From Planctomycetota bacterium (lineage in GTDB: Bacteria; Planctomycetota; B15-G4): a stretch of 6,957 bases of DNA. The position numbers and the translations under genes are program-made. The notes beneath the pieces are model-generated. The model saw only the letters and a list, made by a program, of their open reading frames with translations. It was not told the DNA's origin and did not search any database. Within the stretch, counting starts at the first letter, position 1; each line of letters starts with the position of its first letter. Below, piece after piece: positions 1 to 6,253 of this stretch. Location: the NCBI GenBank assembly GCA_003644265.1, contig QNBX01000205.1, forward strand, positions 1-6,957, given 5' to 3'.

Positions 1-639
1 ACGCCGGCCGACTTCCGCGAGTTCGCGGAGCAAGTGCGCGCGGCCAGCGGCGGCATCCCCATCGGCTTCAAGCTCTCGGCGCAGCACATCGAGCAGGACA
101 TCGACTTCGCGCTGCAGGCCAGCGCCGACTACATCATCCTGGACGGACGCGGCGGCGGCACGGGCGCGGCGCCCACTCTCTTCCGTGACCACATCTCGGT
201 GCCCACGCTGCCGGCCCTGGCGCGGGCGCGGCGCCATCTCGACGCCAGCGACGCCAGCGACGTGACGCTCGTCATCACCGGTGGCCTGCGCACCCCGGCG
301 GATTTCGCCAAGGCCATGATGCTGGGCGCCGATGGCGTGGCGGTGTCCAACGCGGCGCTTCAGGCGGCCGGCTGCATCGGCATGCGCGCCTGCCACACCA
401 ACAACTGCCCCGTGGGCATCGCCACCCAGAAGCCGCACCTGCGTGCGCGCCTGCAGATCGAGCAGTCGGCCACGCGTGTGGGGCGCTTCCTGCGCGCCTC
501 CACCGACCTGATGTCCGTGCTGGCGCGCGCCTGCGGCCACCACGCCTTGTCCGGCTTCAACCGCAACGACCTCAGCACCTGGAAGCACGAACTGGCCCAG
601 CTCACCGGCGTACGCTTCGCCGGCGTGCGCCCCGAGTAG
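1..639 (+). CDS. FMN-binding glutamate synthase family protein, C-terminal part (5' end outside window)
   Basis: The reading frame is open from base 1, so the start lies upstream; 212 codons are visible, ending in TAG. The sequence matches the FMN barrel of the glutamate synthase large subunit in its stand-alone form. It shows GFKLSAQHI, then the glycine-rich LDGRGGGTGAAP, then ITGGLRTPADF with MLGADGVA, the phosphate-binding end of the barrel. A cysteine triplet follows, C-x5-C-x4-C (codons at 373, 391 and 406, ending CPVGIATQ), the 3Fe-4S signature of GltB. The protein stops about 77 residues after the last cysteine, so the C-terminal GXGXG domain of true GltB is absent. In this family the protein is a cytoplasmic FMN/Fe-S oxidoreductase; glutamate synthesis is not established for stand-alone members. 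Downstream membrane redox genes 12 nt away suggest they supply or accept its electrons (inference). Family assignment is secure; the substrate is unknown. Confidence 0.93.
   Translation, partial: TPADFREFAEQVRAASGGIPIGFKLSAQHIEQDIDFALQASADYIILDGRGGGTGAAPTLFRDHISVPTLPALARARRHLDASDASDVTLVITGGLRTPADFAKAMMLGADGVAVSNAALQAAGCIGMRACHTNNCPVGIATQKPHLRARLQIEQSATRVGRFLRASTDLMSVLARACGHHALSGFNRNDLSTWKHELAQLTGVRFAGVRPE
241..258 (+). repeat. Two copies of a 9-bp tandem repeat in the flavoprotein gene
   Basis: The 9-mer GACGCCAGC occurs twice back to back and is followed by another GAC, encoding Asp-Ala-Ser-Asp-Ala-Ser-Asp. It lies in a loop between the glycine-rich FMN-barrel segment and the next beta strand (VTLVITGG), where family members usually vary. 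It is most likely a small in-frame slippage expansion with little functional effect. Confidence 0.6.
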
Positions 640-651
640 GGAGGGCACGCC

Positions 652-876
652 ATGGACTGGGTTCTCGATCTTGCCCTCGCGCTGGGGGCCTGGATGGCGC
701 TGGGTCTGGTGTTCGGCGTGGCCTTCGTCAGCGTGGGCATCACGCGCGTGGACCCGGCCGCCAAGGGCTCAAGCGTGCGCTTCCGGCTGTTGATCCTGCC
801 GGGCGTGGCCGCGCTCTGGCCGCTGCTGGCCCTGCGCTGGATGCGCGCGCCCCGCAGCGCGGAGCAGCCGCCATGA
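652..876 (+). CDS. Small two-helix membrane protein of the redox operon
   Basis: A 74-residue protein with no recognised function. It begins 12 nt after the flavoprotein stop, with a strong purine-rich SD (GGGAGGG, 639-645) 6 nt before the ATG. It has two hydrophobic stretches, about residues 5-27 and 45-62. A polar loop with the block RVDPAAKGSSVRFR separates them, followed by LLILPGVAALWPLL and then RW. The loop-plus-LPG/WPLL pattern resembles short membrane proteins I recall beside Rieske and ferric-reductase-like genes, but that is from memory and unverified. There are no cysteines or histidines, so it is unlikely to carry haem or Fe-S itself. A role as a small subunit or assembly partner of the membrane redox protein is inferred from the operon. 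The last 4 nt overlap the next gene (ATGA). Confidence 0.85.
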   Translation: MDWVLDLALALGAWMALGLVFGVAFVSVGITRVDPAAKGSSVRFRLLILPGVAALWPLLALRWMRAPRSAEQPP

Positions 877-1115
877 AGCGCGCACATCGCACGGCCCATC
901 TCGCGCTCTGGGTCGTCCTGGGCCCGCTCGCCCTGGCCTTGCTCTGGATCAGCATCGCCCAGCGCCCGCCGGCACCCGCAGACTCCGCGACCGCCGCGAC
1001 GCACCCAGTCAGCGCCGAGACGCGCGCCGGCAAAAAGAACGCCACCACGCCGAACGCAGCACCAGCTGCAGGCGCGTCTGATCAGCCGGCCACCTCATCC
1101 GAGGACGGCCGATGA
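873..1115 (+). CDS. Small single-helix membrane protein with a low-complexity Ala/Thr/Pro tail
   Basis: An 80-residue protein that I do not recognise. The start codon overlaps the previous stop by 4 nt (ATGA), and GGAG at 861-864 is a good SD with an 8-nt spacer. A basic N-terminus (MKRAHRTAH) precedes one hydrophobic helix, about residues 10-28, which by the positive-inside rule puts the tail outside. The tail, about residues 29-80, is rich in Ala, Thr, Pro and Ser, looks disordered, and has no cysteine or other cofactor ligand pattern. The gene is kept between operon genes with ATGA overlaps on both sides, which argues that it is real and translationally coupled. A role as an accessory or assembly subunit of the neighbouring Rieske membrane protein is inference. 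The helix may be a signal anchor, since no cleavage or lipobox motif is visible. Confidence 0.78.
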   Translation: MKRAHRTAHLALWVVLGPLALALLWISIAQRPPAPADSATAATHPVSAETRAGKKNATTPNAAPAAGASDQPATSSEDGR

Positions 1116-2179
1116 CCGACACCTACACCAGCGTGCAATGGAACCCCTTCAAGAAGTCCTACGACCGCGTGCTGCTGTTGGGCGTGCTGGGCTACCTGGT
1201 GCTGTTCGTCGTGGGCGGCAAGCTGCTGCACCCGGGCGGCGAACACTTCGATGAACCCGTGCTGCTGATCCGCGCGCTCGGCACCTGCGCCTTCTTGTTG
1301 CTGCACATCGCCTTGGCCATCGGGCCGCTGGCGCGCTTGGACAGGCGCTGGCTGCCGCTGCTCTACAACCGCCGGCACCTGGGCGTGACCACGTGCGTGC
1401 TCGGGCTGCTGCACTCCGCGTTGACCACGCTGTTCTACGGCGGCTTCGGCGTGAAGAGCCCGCTGGCCGCGCTACTGGGTGGCTACGACGGGGGCGGCAC
1501 GCTGAGCGGCTTCCCGTTCGAGGTGCTGGGCTTCGGCGCGCTGAGCGTGATGTTCCTGCTGGCGGCCACCAGCCACGACTTCTGGCTCGCCAACCTGGGC
1601 GCCTCCACCTGGAAGGCCATCCACATGGCGGTCTACCCGGCCTACGCGCTGCTGGTGGGCCACGTGGCCCTGGGCGCGCTGCAGTCCGAGCGCCACCCTG
1701 CGCTGGCGGGGCTGGTGGGCCTGGGCGCGCTGACGCTGACCGTGCTGCACCTCGCTGCGGCCTTCGCCGAGCGCCGCCGCGACGGTCAGATGACGACGCG
1801 CCCCGCGGCCGATGGCTGGATCGACGCCGCCGCGGCCGCCGACGTGCCCGACGGTCGCGCGCTGGCCGTGCGCGCCGCGGGCGGCGAGCGCATCGCGATC
1901 TTCCGCCAGGGAGAGCGCCTCTGGGCCGTGCAGAGCGTGTGCGCGCACCAGGGCGGCCCGCTGGCGGAGGGCCGCCTGACGGACGGCTGCATCACCTGCC
2001 CCTGGCACGGCTACCAATACCAGCCCGAGGACGGCCGCTCCCCCCCGCCCTTCACGGAGCGCATCCCCACCCACGAGCTGCGCGTCGTTGACGGACGCGT
2101 ACACGTGCGCGCCGAACCCCTGCCACCCGGAACCGCGCGCGACTCCGCCCTGCACTCCTGCTCGGAGAGCCGCTCATGA
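1112..2179 (+). CDS. Ferric-reductase-like membrane domain fused to a Rieske [2Fe-2S] domain
   Basis: A 355-residue membrane electron carrier. The start overlaps the previous stop (ATGA), with SD GAGG at 1101-1104. Residues about 18-220 form six hydrophobic helices with histidines inside them: H65, H101, H171, H184 and H213. H101 with H171/H184 resembles the b-haem ligand pattern of the ferric reductase/NOX/MsrQ superfamily, and NRRHLGVTT (86-94) starts helix 3. Residues about 235-335 are a Rieske domain with the full ligand set, C277-x-H279 and C296-x2-H299, in CAHQGG and CPWHGY. Arginine and lysine placement (N-terminus, RLDRR/YNRR loop, AERRR after helix 6) puts both termini, and so the Rieske domain, in the cytoplasm; this is a prediction. 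No NAD(P)H or FAD domain is present, so electrons must come from quinol or a partner. The flavoprotein upstream is the obvious candidate. The family fold is clear; the redox partner and substrate are inferred. Confidence 0.92.
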   Translation: MTDTYTSVQWNPFKKSYDRVLLLGVLGYLVLFVVGGKLLHPGGEHFDEPVLLIRALGTCAFLLLHIALAIGPLARLDRRWLPLLYNRRHLGVTTCVLGLLHSALTTLFYGGFGVKSPLAALLGGYDGGGTLSGFPFEVLGFGALSVMFLLAATSHDFWLANLGASTWKAIHMAVYPAYALLVGHVALGALQSERHPALAGLVGLGALTLTVLHLAAAFAERRRDGQMTTRPAADGWIDAAAAADVPDGRALAVRAAGGERIAIFRQGERLWAVQSVCAHQGGPLAEGRLTDGCITCPWHGYQYQPEDGRSPPPFTERIPTHELRVVDGRVHVRAEPLPPGTARDSALHSCSESRS

Positions 2180-2859
2180 CCAGCGCGCAAGACGACTTCT
2201 TCGTGGGCTACCTCGCGACGCCGAGCGGGCTGCGCGGCCCCCTGCGGCGCATTGCGCTGCTGCTGATCCTGCTGGCGCTGGCGGTCAACGTGGCGGCCCA
2301 CCAGCTCGCCCGTGACCCCGGCGCGGCCCTCTGGGACCTGTCCGAGCCGCGTGAATGGACCGGCGTGGTGCGCTTGACGCCTTACCCGGTGCTGGAGCGT
2401 GACGACGGGACCTCGCTGCTGGTTCACGAGGGCAAGCTGGGCGCGCTCGACGTCGCCACGCCGTTCGCAAGTCAGCGCGTCACGGTCCGTGGCCACGCCG
2501 TGACCCGCGGCCACGAGCTCATGATCGAGCTGCTCTCCGAGGACGACGCCATCAGGCTGGGCGAGATCTTGGACAGCAAGTGCCACCTGGGCGCCATGCG
2601 TCCGGGCAGCGGCAAGACGCACAAGGCCTGCGCCACGCTGTGCATCGACGGCGGCATCCCGCCGCTGCTGATCACCATCCGACCGGACGGCTCGCCGCGC
2701 TACCTTCTGCTGGTGGCACCGGACGGCGGCGTCGCCAACACGCTGGTGCGAGGCCTCGTGGGCGAGCCTGTGCGCGTGCGCGGCCGGGTCTCCCGATCAG
2801 GACACCTGGAGCTGCTGCGCCTCGACACGGGCGGCGTGGAGCGCCTGACCGCGCGCTGA
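2176..2859 (+). CDS. Membrane-anchored protein with a three-cysteine domain, function unknown
   Basis: A 227-residue protein and the last gene of the redox operon; the start overlaps the Rieske gene stop (ATGA), with SD GGAGAG at 2164-2169. An N-terminal helix (about 24-42) follows RGPLRR, so the rest is predicted to be outside the cytoplasm. Residues about 58-120 and 165-222 are beta-rich and contain short stretches of the kind seen in OB-fold-like barrels (RVTVRGHAVTRGHELMIEL and VRVRGRVSRSGHLELLRL). Between them lies the distinctive block DSKCHLGAMRPG...HKACATLCIDGGIPP with C136, C152 and C156 plus H137 and H149. These could bind a metal, a haem or an Fe-S centre, or form a disulfide; the sequence does not decide. 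The segment GSGKT is not a Walker A motif. Operon position implies a role on the outer face of the same electron-transfer system (inference). Confidence 0.88.
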   Translation: MTSAQDDFFVGYLATPSGLRGPLRRIALLLILLALAVNVAAHQLARDPGAALWDLSEPREWTGVVRLTPYPVLERDDGTSLLVHEGKLGALDVATPFASQRVTVRGHAVTRGHELMIELLSEDDAIRLGEILDSKCHLGAMRPGSGKTHKACATLCIDGGIPPLLITIRPDGSPRYLLLVAPDGGVANTLVRGLVGEPVRVRGRVSRSGHLELLRLDTGGVERLTAR

Positions 2860-2922
2860 GCCACCAACACTCGAACACGCTCGCCGTGTGAGACCATGCG
2901 CGGACGTAGACGCACAGTCACT

Positions 2923-2927
2923 GGAGG
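2923..2927 (+). promoter_or_regulatory. Shine-Dalgarno motif that points to a CTG start
   Basis: GGAGG is the strongest ribosome-binding motif in the gap before the large gene. It sits exactly 6 nt before the in-frame CTG at 2934. The first ATG/GTG/TTG codon in that frame is the GTG at 2982, which is 54 nt beyond this motif and has no SD of its own. An in-frame TAG at 2907-2909 limits how far upstream the start can be. Confidence 0.65.
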
Positions 2928-2933
2928 CGAGCG

Positions 2934-5471
2934 CTGCACACCAACCGCACCATCCTCGCAGGGGCGCTGCTGATCGTCGCGGTGCTGGTCGTGTCGGTCG
3001 CGCTGCTCGGGTCGGACCCGCCAACCGAGACCGCGGGGCCCCAGCCCGCGGCGCGGCCCGCCACTGATTCACCGATGGTGCTGCCGCGTGAAGCCACACG
3101 GGACACGACGCGCTCGACCCTGACCGCGCAGCTGCCCCTCGGCGGCGACACCCCCACGACATCGCGTCAGTCGCTCAGCGGCGACACCCTCGGGCAGACG
3201 CAGCTCCGTTCGCCCCCGTCGCGCCCGCCGGAGCCCGCACCGAACCTGATCCGCGCGCACCCCTCGGGCTTCGGTGTGCGCACGCAGGTCATCGACGCCA
3301 AGGGCCGCCCGGTCAACGACGCCTGGGTCCAGCTCGTCTCGCGCTCCGACACCTCCAGCAGATTCGACGGTCCGTCCGCCGCGGTCAACGAGGACGGTTG
3401 GTTCGACCTGACGTTGCCGGACGCCAGGCTCATCGGCGACCTGGGCGGCCTGGAGCTGCTCGTGCACGCGACGGGCCACGCGACCTGGCGCGCGCGGGTG
3501 GTCGACACCGGAGGCGAGGACGTCGTGCGACTCCCGGCACCCACGGGCGTGACGCTGCAGTTGAGGTTCGACGACGGCAGGCCCGCTGTGGGCGCGGTCG
3601 TGACGACCATGACGTCATCGATGCCGGGCCTCACCGAGGCGCCCTGGGTCCCTCGACAGCCGTGGGCGTACAAGACGCCGCGCGTCGTCGCGGACGAGTT
3701 CGGCCGTGTGCTGCTCCCCCACGCGGGCGTGGCCCTTGAGCTCCAGCTGGAGATCGAGCACCCCGAGCACTCGTCGCACCCCACGCTGGTGATCGGGCCG
3801 GACACCGAGGTGCGCGAGCTGATGCTGGAGCGCACGCCGGTGCTCGAGATCGATCTGGGTCCGTACGGCGCGGACTGGAAGGCGCGCAACATGCTCCCGA
3901 ACCTGCGCCTCAACCGCGCGGGGATGGAGACGTACCAGACCCCGAAGTGGATCGCTCCCCCAGGCCTGGACCGCCCGGCCGATCGCGCGTGGTTCTATCC
4001 GGTGTATCCGTACACGCAGCGCCTGCTCCTGGGCGACCGTGTCGTGGCGCATGAGATCACACCGCGCCCCGGCCTGCATGTGCTGCGCGTCGTCCTGCCC
4101 GCTCCACCAGAGCAGGCGCCCTCCGAGCACTGGATGCTCACGGTGGAGGTCGTCGACCCGCAGGGCCACCCCGCGGCGGAGCGCGGCCTGCCCTGGGGCG
4201 ATCTGCCGAACGTGCTGCTCGAAGACGCCGACGGTCGCACGACGTACCTCGACGCCGCCGTGGCGCACGCCGGGAAGGTCGTCAACCTGCGTCCGCCCGT
4301 GCGCGCGTCGTTCGCCCAGCACATCGGCGGCCCGCGGGCTGACGGCATCACGCCCCTTCAGCACGGACGGCTGCTGGTTGACCTGGCTGCCTGGCGCGCG
4401 CGCACGGCGTCGGTGCGTGCCGACGTGTCCGCGATCGATCCCGTACAGCGCCACCTCGCGGTCGTCCAACTGGTCCCCCAGCAGAGCAGCAACGACAGCG
4501 GCAGGATCGCCTGGCCCATCTCTCAACGCGGCAGGATCGCCTGGCCCATCTCTCAACAAGGAGAGTCGCCCCAGCTCTACCGAGGGCTCACCCCGGGGAT
4601 GTACCGCTGGGCGATCATCGGGAGAGGTGTGCTTGAGCGCTCAGGGCTCATCGAGCTGAAGGCCGGCGACGAGACCACGCTCGTGGCCGAACCGGACCCA
4701 CGCGCCCAGCAGCGCACACCGCCCGACAGCCCGTTCGGCCTGGTGCGCGCGCAGGTGTCGCTGCGCAGCGACGACCCGTGGGTCGAGCTCGACGAGGTGC
4801 ACTTCGAGTCGCTGGACGCAACGTCTCGCTCACGCGTCTGGCCCCTCGCCATCGTGGACGGTCACGCGCGAGGCGGGGTGCCGCCTGGCCGCTACCGGCT
4901 CCGCGCCACAGCCCGGCGCGTGGCCATGCCCGAGGTCCTGTTGGCCGCCTTTCCCGGCGGGACCTGGTCCGCTGCCGTGAGCACCCGTGAGACCGCGGGC
5001 GCTGCGCACGATGCGGCGAACGCGCTGGCTTCGCCGGCCTACCTGGCAGCCCTCGCCGAACACGAGCAACGCCCGGTCCCGGCCTTCAGCACCAGCGTCG
5101 AGCTGAGCATCACCGAAGGCGGCGCGCACGACGTCGCGCTGCAGGTCGACGCCAGCGGGCTCGGGCTGCTGTTCATCGAGGGCGCCCCGGACGCAGCGCA
5201 CCGGCCGCTCATCCTCGGAGAGGATCAACCCGAGCTGCGCGTCGTCGTGACCAACACCGACGGCAAGCAGCTCTTCGAGCACTCGTTCACCGGGTTCCCG
5301 CCCGGCGGTGTGTCGCTCGCGCTGCCACCCGGCCTCTATCACCTGGAGGCACGCGACTCGTCGTCAGACGTCACCAGCGAGCCCCGGCGCATCTCCGTCA
5401 AGGTGCCGTCGTCGCGCGACGGCGAGGCCGCGGTGGTCGACCTGGACGCGCCGCTCGCTCCGGTCAGGTGA
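2934..5471 (+). CDS. Large exported or anchored protein with repeated carboxypeptidase-regulatory-like beta domains
   Basis: An 845-residue protein if translation starts at CTG 2934 (SD GGAGG, 6-nt spacer); GTG 2982 would give 829. The CTG start yields a basic start, then an uninterrupted hydrophobic helix (ILAGALLIVAVLVVSVALLG, about 7-26) acting as signal peptide or anchor; GTG 2982 would remove half of it. A Pro/Ser/Thr/Arg-rich linker follows to about residue 105. The rest (845 numbering) is beta-rich. The clearest unit is about 112-190 (TQVIDAKGRPVNDAWVQLVS and EDGWFDLTLP), typical of carboxypeptidase-regulatory-like folds. Likely further units lie at about 205-270, 400-450, 600-660 and 765-825. 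The motif [L/V]-x-PG-x-Y appears three times, near 551, 650 and 798. No cysteine occurs anywhere, so it is neither a lipoprotein nor disulfide-stabilised. No catalytic motif is recognised; a structural, surface or adhesive role is plausible. The 3' end overlaps the convergent transporter gene by 8 bp. Confidence 0.85.
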   Translation: MHTNRTILAGALLIVAVLVVSVALLGSDPPTETAGPQPAARPATDSPMVLPREATRDTTRSTLTAQLPLGGDTPTTSRQSLSGDTLGQTQLRSPPSRPPEPAPNLIRAHPSGFGVRTQVIDAKGRPVNDAWVQLVSRSDTSSRFDGPSAAVNEDGWFDLTLPDARLIGDLGGLELLVHATGHATWRARVVDTGGEDVVRLPAPTGVTLQLRFDDGRPAVGAVVTTMTSSMPGLTEAPWVPRQPWAYKTPRVVADEFGRVLLPHAGVALELQLEIEHPEHSSHPTLVIGPDTEVRELMLERTPVLEIDLGPYGADWKARNMLPNLRLNRAGMETYQTPKWIAPPGLDRPADRAWFYPVYPYTQRLLLGDRVVAHEITPRPGLHVLRVVLPAPPEQAPSEHWMLTVEVVDPQGHPAAERGLPWGDLPNVLLEDADGRTTYLDAAVAHAGKVVNLRPPVRASFAQHIGGPRADGITPLQHGRLLVDLAAWRARTASVRADVSAIDPVQRHLAVVQLVPQQSSNDSGRIAWPISQRGRIAWPISQQGESPQLYRGLTPGMYRWAIIGRGVLERSGLIELKAGDETTLVAEPDPRAQQRTPPDSPFGLVRAQVSLRSDDPWVELDEVHFESLDATSRSRVWPLAIVDGHARGGVPPGRYRLRATARRVAMPEVLLAAFPGGTWSAAVSTRETAGAAHDAANALASPAYLAALAEHEQRPVPAFSTSVELSITEGGAHDVALQVDASGLGLLFIEGAPDAAHRPLILGEDQPELRVVVTNTDGKQLFEHSFTGFPPGGVSLALPPGLYHLEARDSSSDVTSEPRRISVKVPSSRDGEAAVVDLDAPLAPVR
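4498..4557 (+). repeat. Perfect 30-bp tandem duplication, two copies, in frame
   Basis: Bases 4498-4527 and 4528-4557 are identical with no mismatch, then diverge at once on both sides. The unit is 30 bp, so the reading frame is kept, and the protein shows GRIAWPISQR followed by GRIAWPISQQ (residues 523-542 in the 845-residue numbering). Absence of even silent differences suggests a recent duplication by slippage or recombination, or possibly an assembly artefact. Confidence 0.92.
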
Positions 5472-6243
5472 GCCCTGAGACCAGCGCCGCGCCCACCACC
5501 AGCAGCAACACGCCGGTCAGCTTGCGCACCGCGCCCACGGTGACCTTCTTCATGAGCCTGCGTCCGACGAACGCGCCGGTGAAGGCGCACACACAGGCGA
5601 AGCCCACCAGCGTCCAGTCGAGCTCGGTGTCGAGCGCGCCCTTGAGCACGGTGCCGTAGACGATCAGCCGTGCGACGTCGACCATGCAGGCGATCACGGC
5701 CTGCGTTCCGGCAAAGGCCTCCGGCGAGAGGCCCAGCGGCGTGAGGAACGCGGCGCGCAGCGCGCCCTGGTGCCCGGAGAGCCCGCCGAAGAAGCCCGAC
5801 AGCAGGCCGCCCAGCGGCAGCCAGCGCGGGGGCACGCGCCAGCGCCCGAAGGCCGGCACCAGCTCCAGCGACGCGAACAGCAGCACCAGCCCGCCCAGCA
5901 CCAGACCGAGCGGCGTCAGCTGACACAGCCGCTCGCCCAGGTGCCAGCTGGCGAGCACCTCGCCGCGCGCCAGCCGACCCAGCAACAGCGCCCCGCCAAA
6001 CGCAGCCAGCACCGCCGGCAGACCAAAGCGCAACAGCACGACTCTCGGCGCCGAGCGCCCCAGCAAGCCCACCTTGAACAGGTTGTTGGCGCCGTGCACC
6101 ACCGCCGTCTGGGCCACAGCCACGGGCATGGGAAACAGCAGCGCAAAGACCGGCATGAGCAGCGTGCCCAGCCCGAAGCCACTGAACAGTGTCAGGCCGG
6201 AGACCGCGAAGGCGGCCAGGCCCACGATCAGGTAGTCGGTCAT
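5464..6243 (-). CDS. TauE/SafE-family membrane transporter (anion exporter, substrate unknown)
   Basis: A 259-residue, almost wholly hydrophobic protein of the usual length for TauE/SafE permeases. Roughly eight helices are visible, about 3-22, 26-48, 67-90, 108-128, 142-160, 174-198, 208-226 and 240-258. It has the two-fold pattern of the family: SGFGLGTLLMPVFALLFP near 21-38 with H50 and N53/N54, and SGFFGGLSGHQGALRAAFL near 149-167. Members export sulfite, sulfonates or related anions across the inner membrane; no sulfur genes lie nearby, so the substrate is open. I chose ATG 6243 because it begins MTDYLIVGL directly ahead of helix 1 and lies 10 nt after the regulator stop; GAGG (6252-6255) is a plausible SD. 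A longer frame to 6330 would run into the regulator gene and adds a non-hydrophobic Trp/Arg-rich leader. It forms an operon with the regulator and meets the large + strand gene tail to tail. Confidence 0.9.
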   Translation of the reverse strand: MTDYLIVGLAAFAVSGLTLFSGFGLGTLLMPVFALLFPMPVAVAQTAVVHGANNLFKVGLLGRSAPRVVLLRFGLPAVLAAFGGALLLGRLARGEVLASWHLGERLCQLTPLGLVLGGLVLLFASLELVPAFGRWRVPPRWLPLGGLLSGFFGGLSGHQGALRAAFLTPLGLSPEAFAGTQAVIACMVDVARLIVYGTVLKGALDTELDWTLVGFACVCAFTGAFVGRRLMKKVTVGAVRKLTGVLLLVVGAALVSGLT

Positions 6244-6253
6244 CGCTCCGGCC

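Noticed and set aside
1393..2091. Arg-rich open frame in another + strand frame within the Rieske fusion gene
   Set aside because: Composition (Arg/Ala/Gly/Pro) is typical of an out-of-frame reading of GC-rich DNA; the Rieske frame has all its ligands.
2587..2622. GSGKT in the three-cysteine protein as an ATP-binding P-loop
   Set aside because: The Walker A spacing G-x4-G-K-[ST] is not met (position five before the second Gly is Met), and the flanks are beta/cysteine-rich with no Walker B.
2875..2889. Hairpin ACACG-CTCGC-CGTGT after the redox operon as a terminator
   Set aside because: The stem is only 5 bp and no U-tract follows, so it is too weak to call an intrinsic terminator.
2896..2973. 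Short ATG frame before the large gene (25 codons) as a leader peptide or frameshifted true start
   Set aside because: It lacks a good SD and any recognisable feature. A frameshift would be needed to join it to the large protein, whereas CTG 2934 needs none.
3615..4559. Long open frame on the - strand inside the large + strand gene
   Set aside because: Long antisense frames are common in high-GC genes. The product is Arg/His/Gln-rich without domains, and it lies wholly within a well-supported gene.
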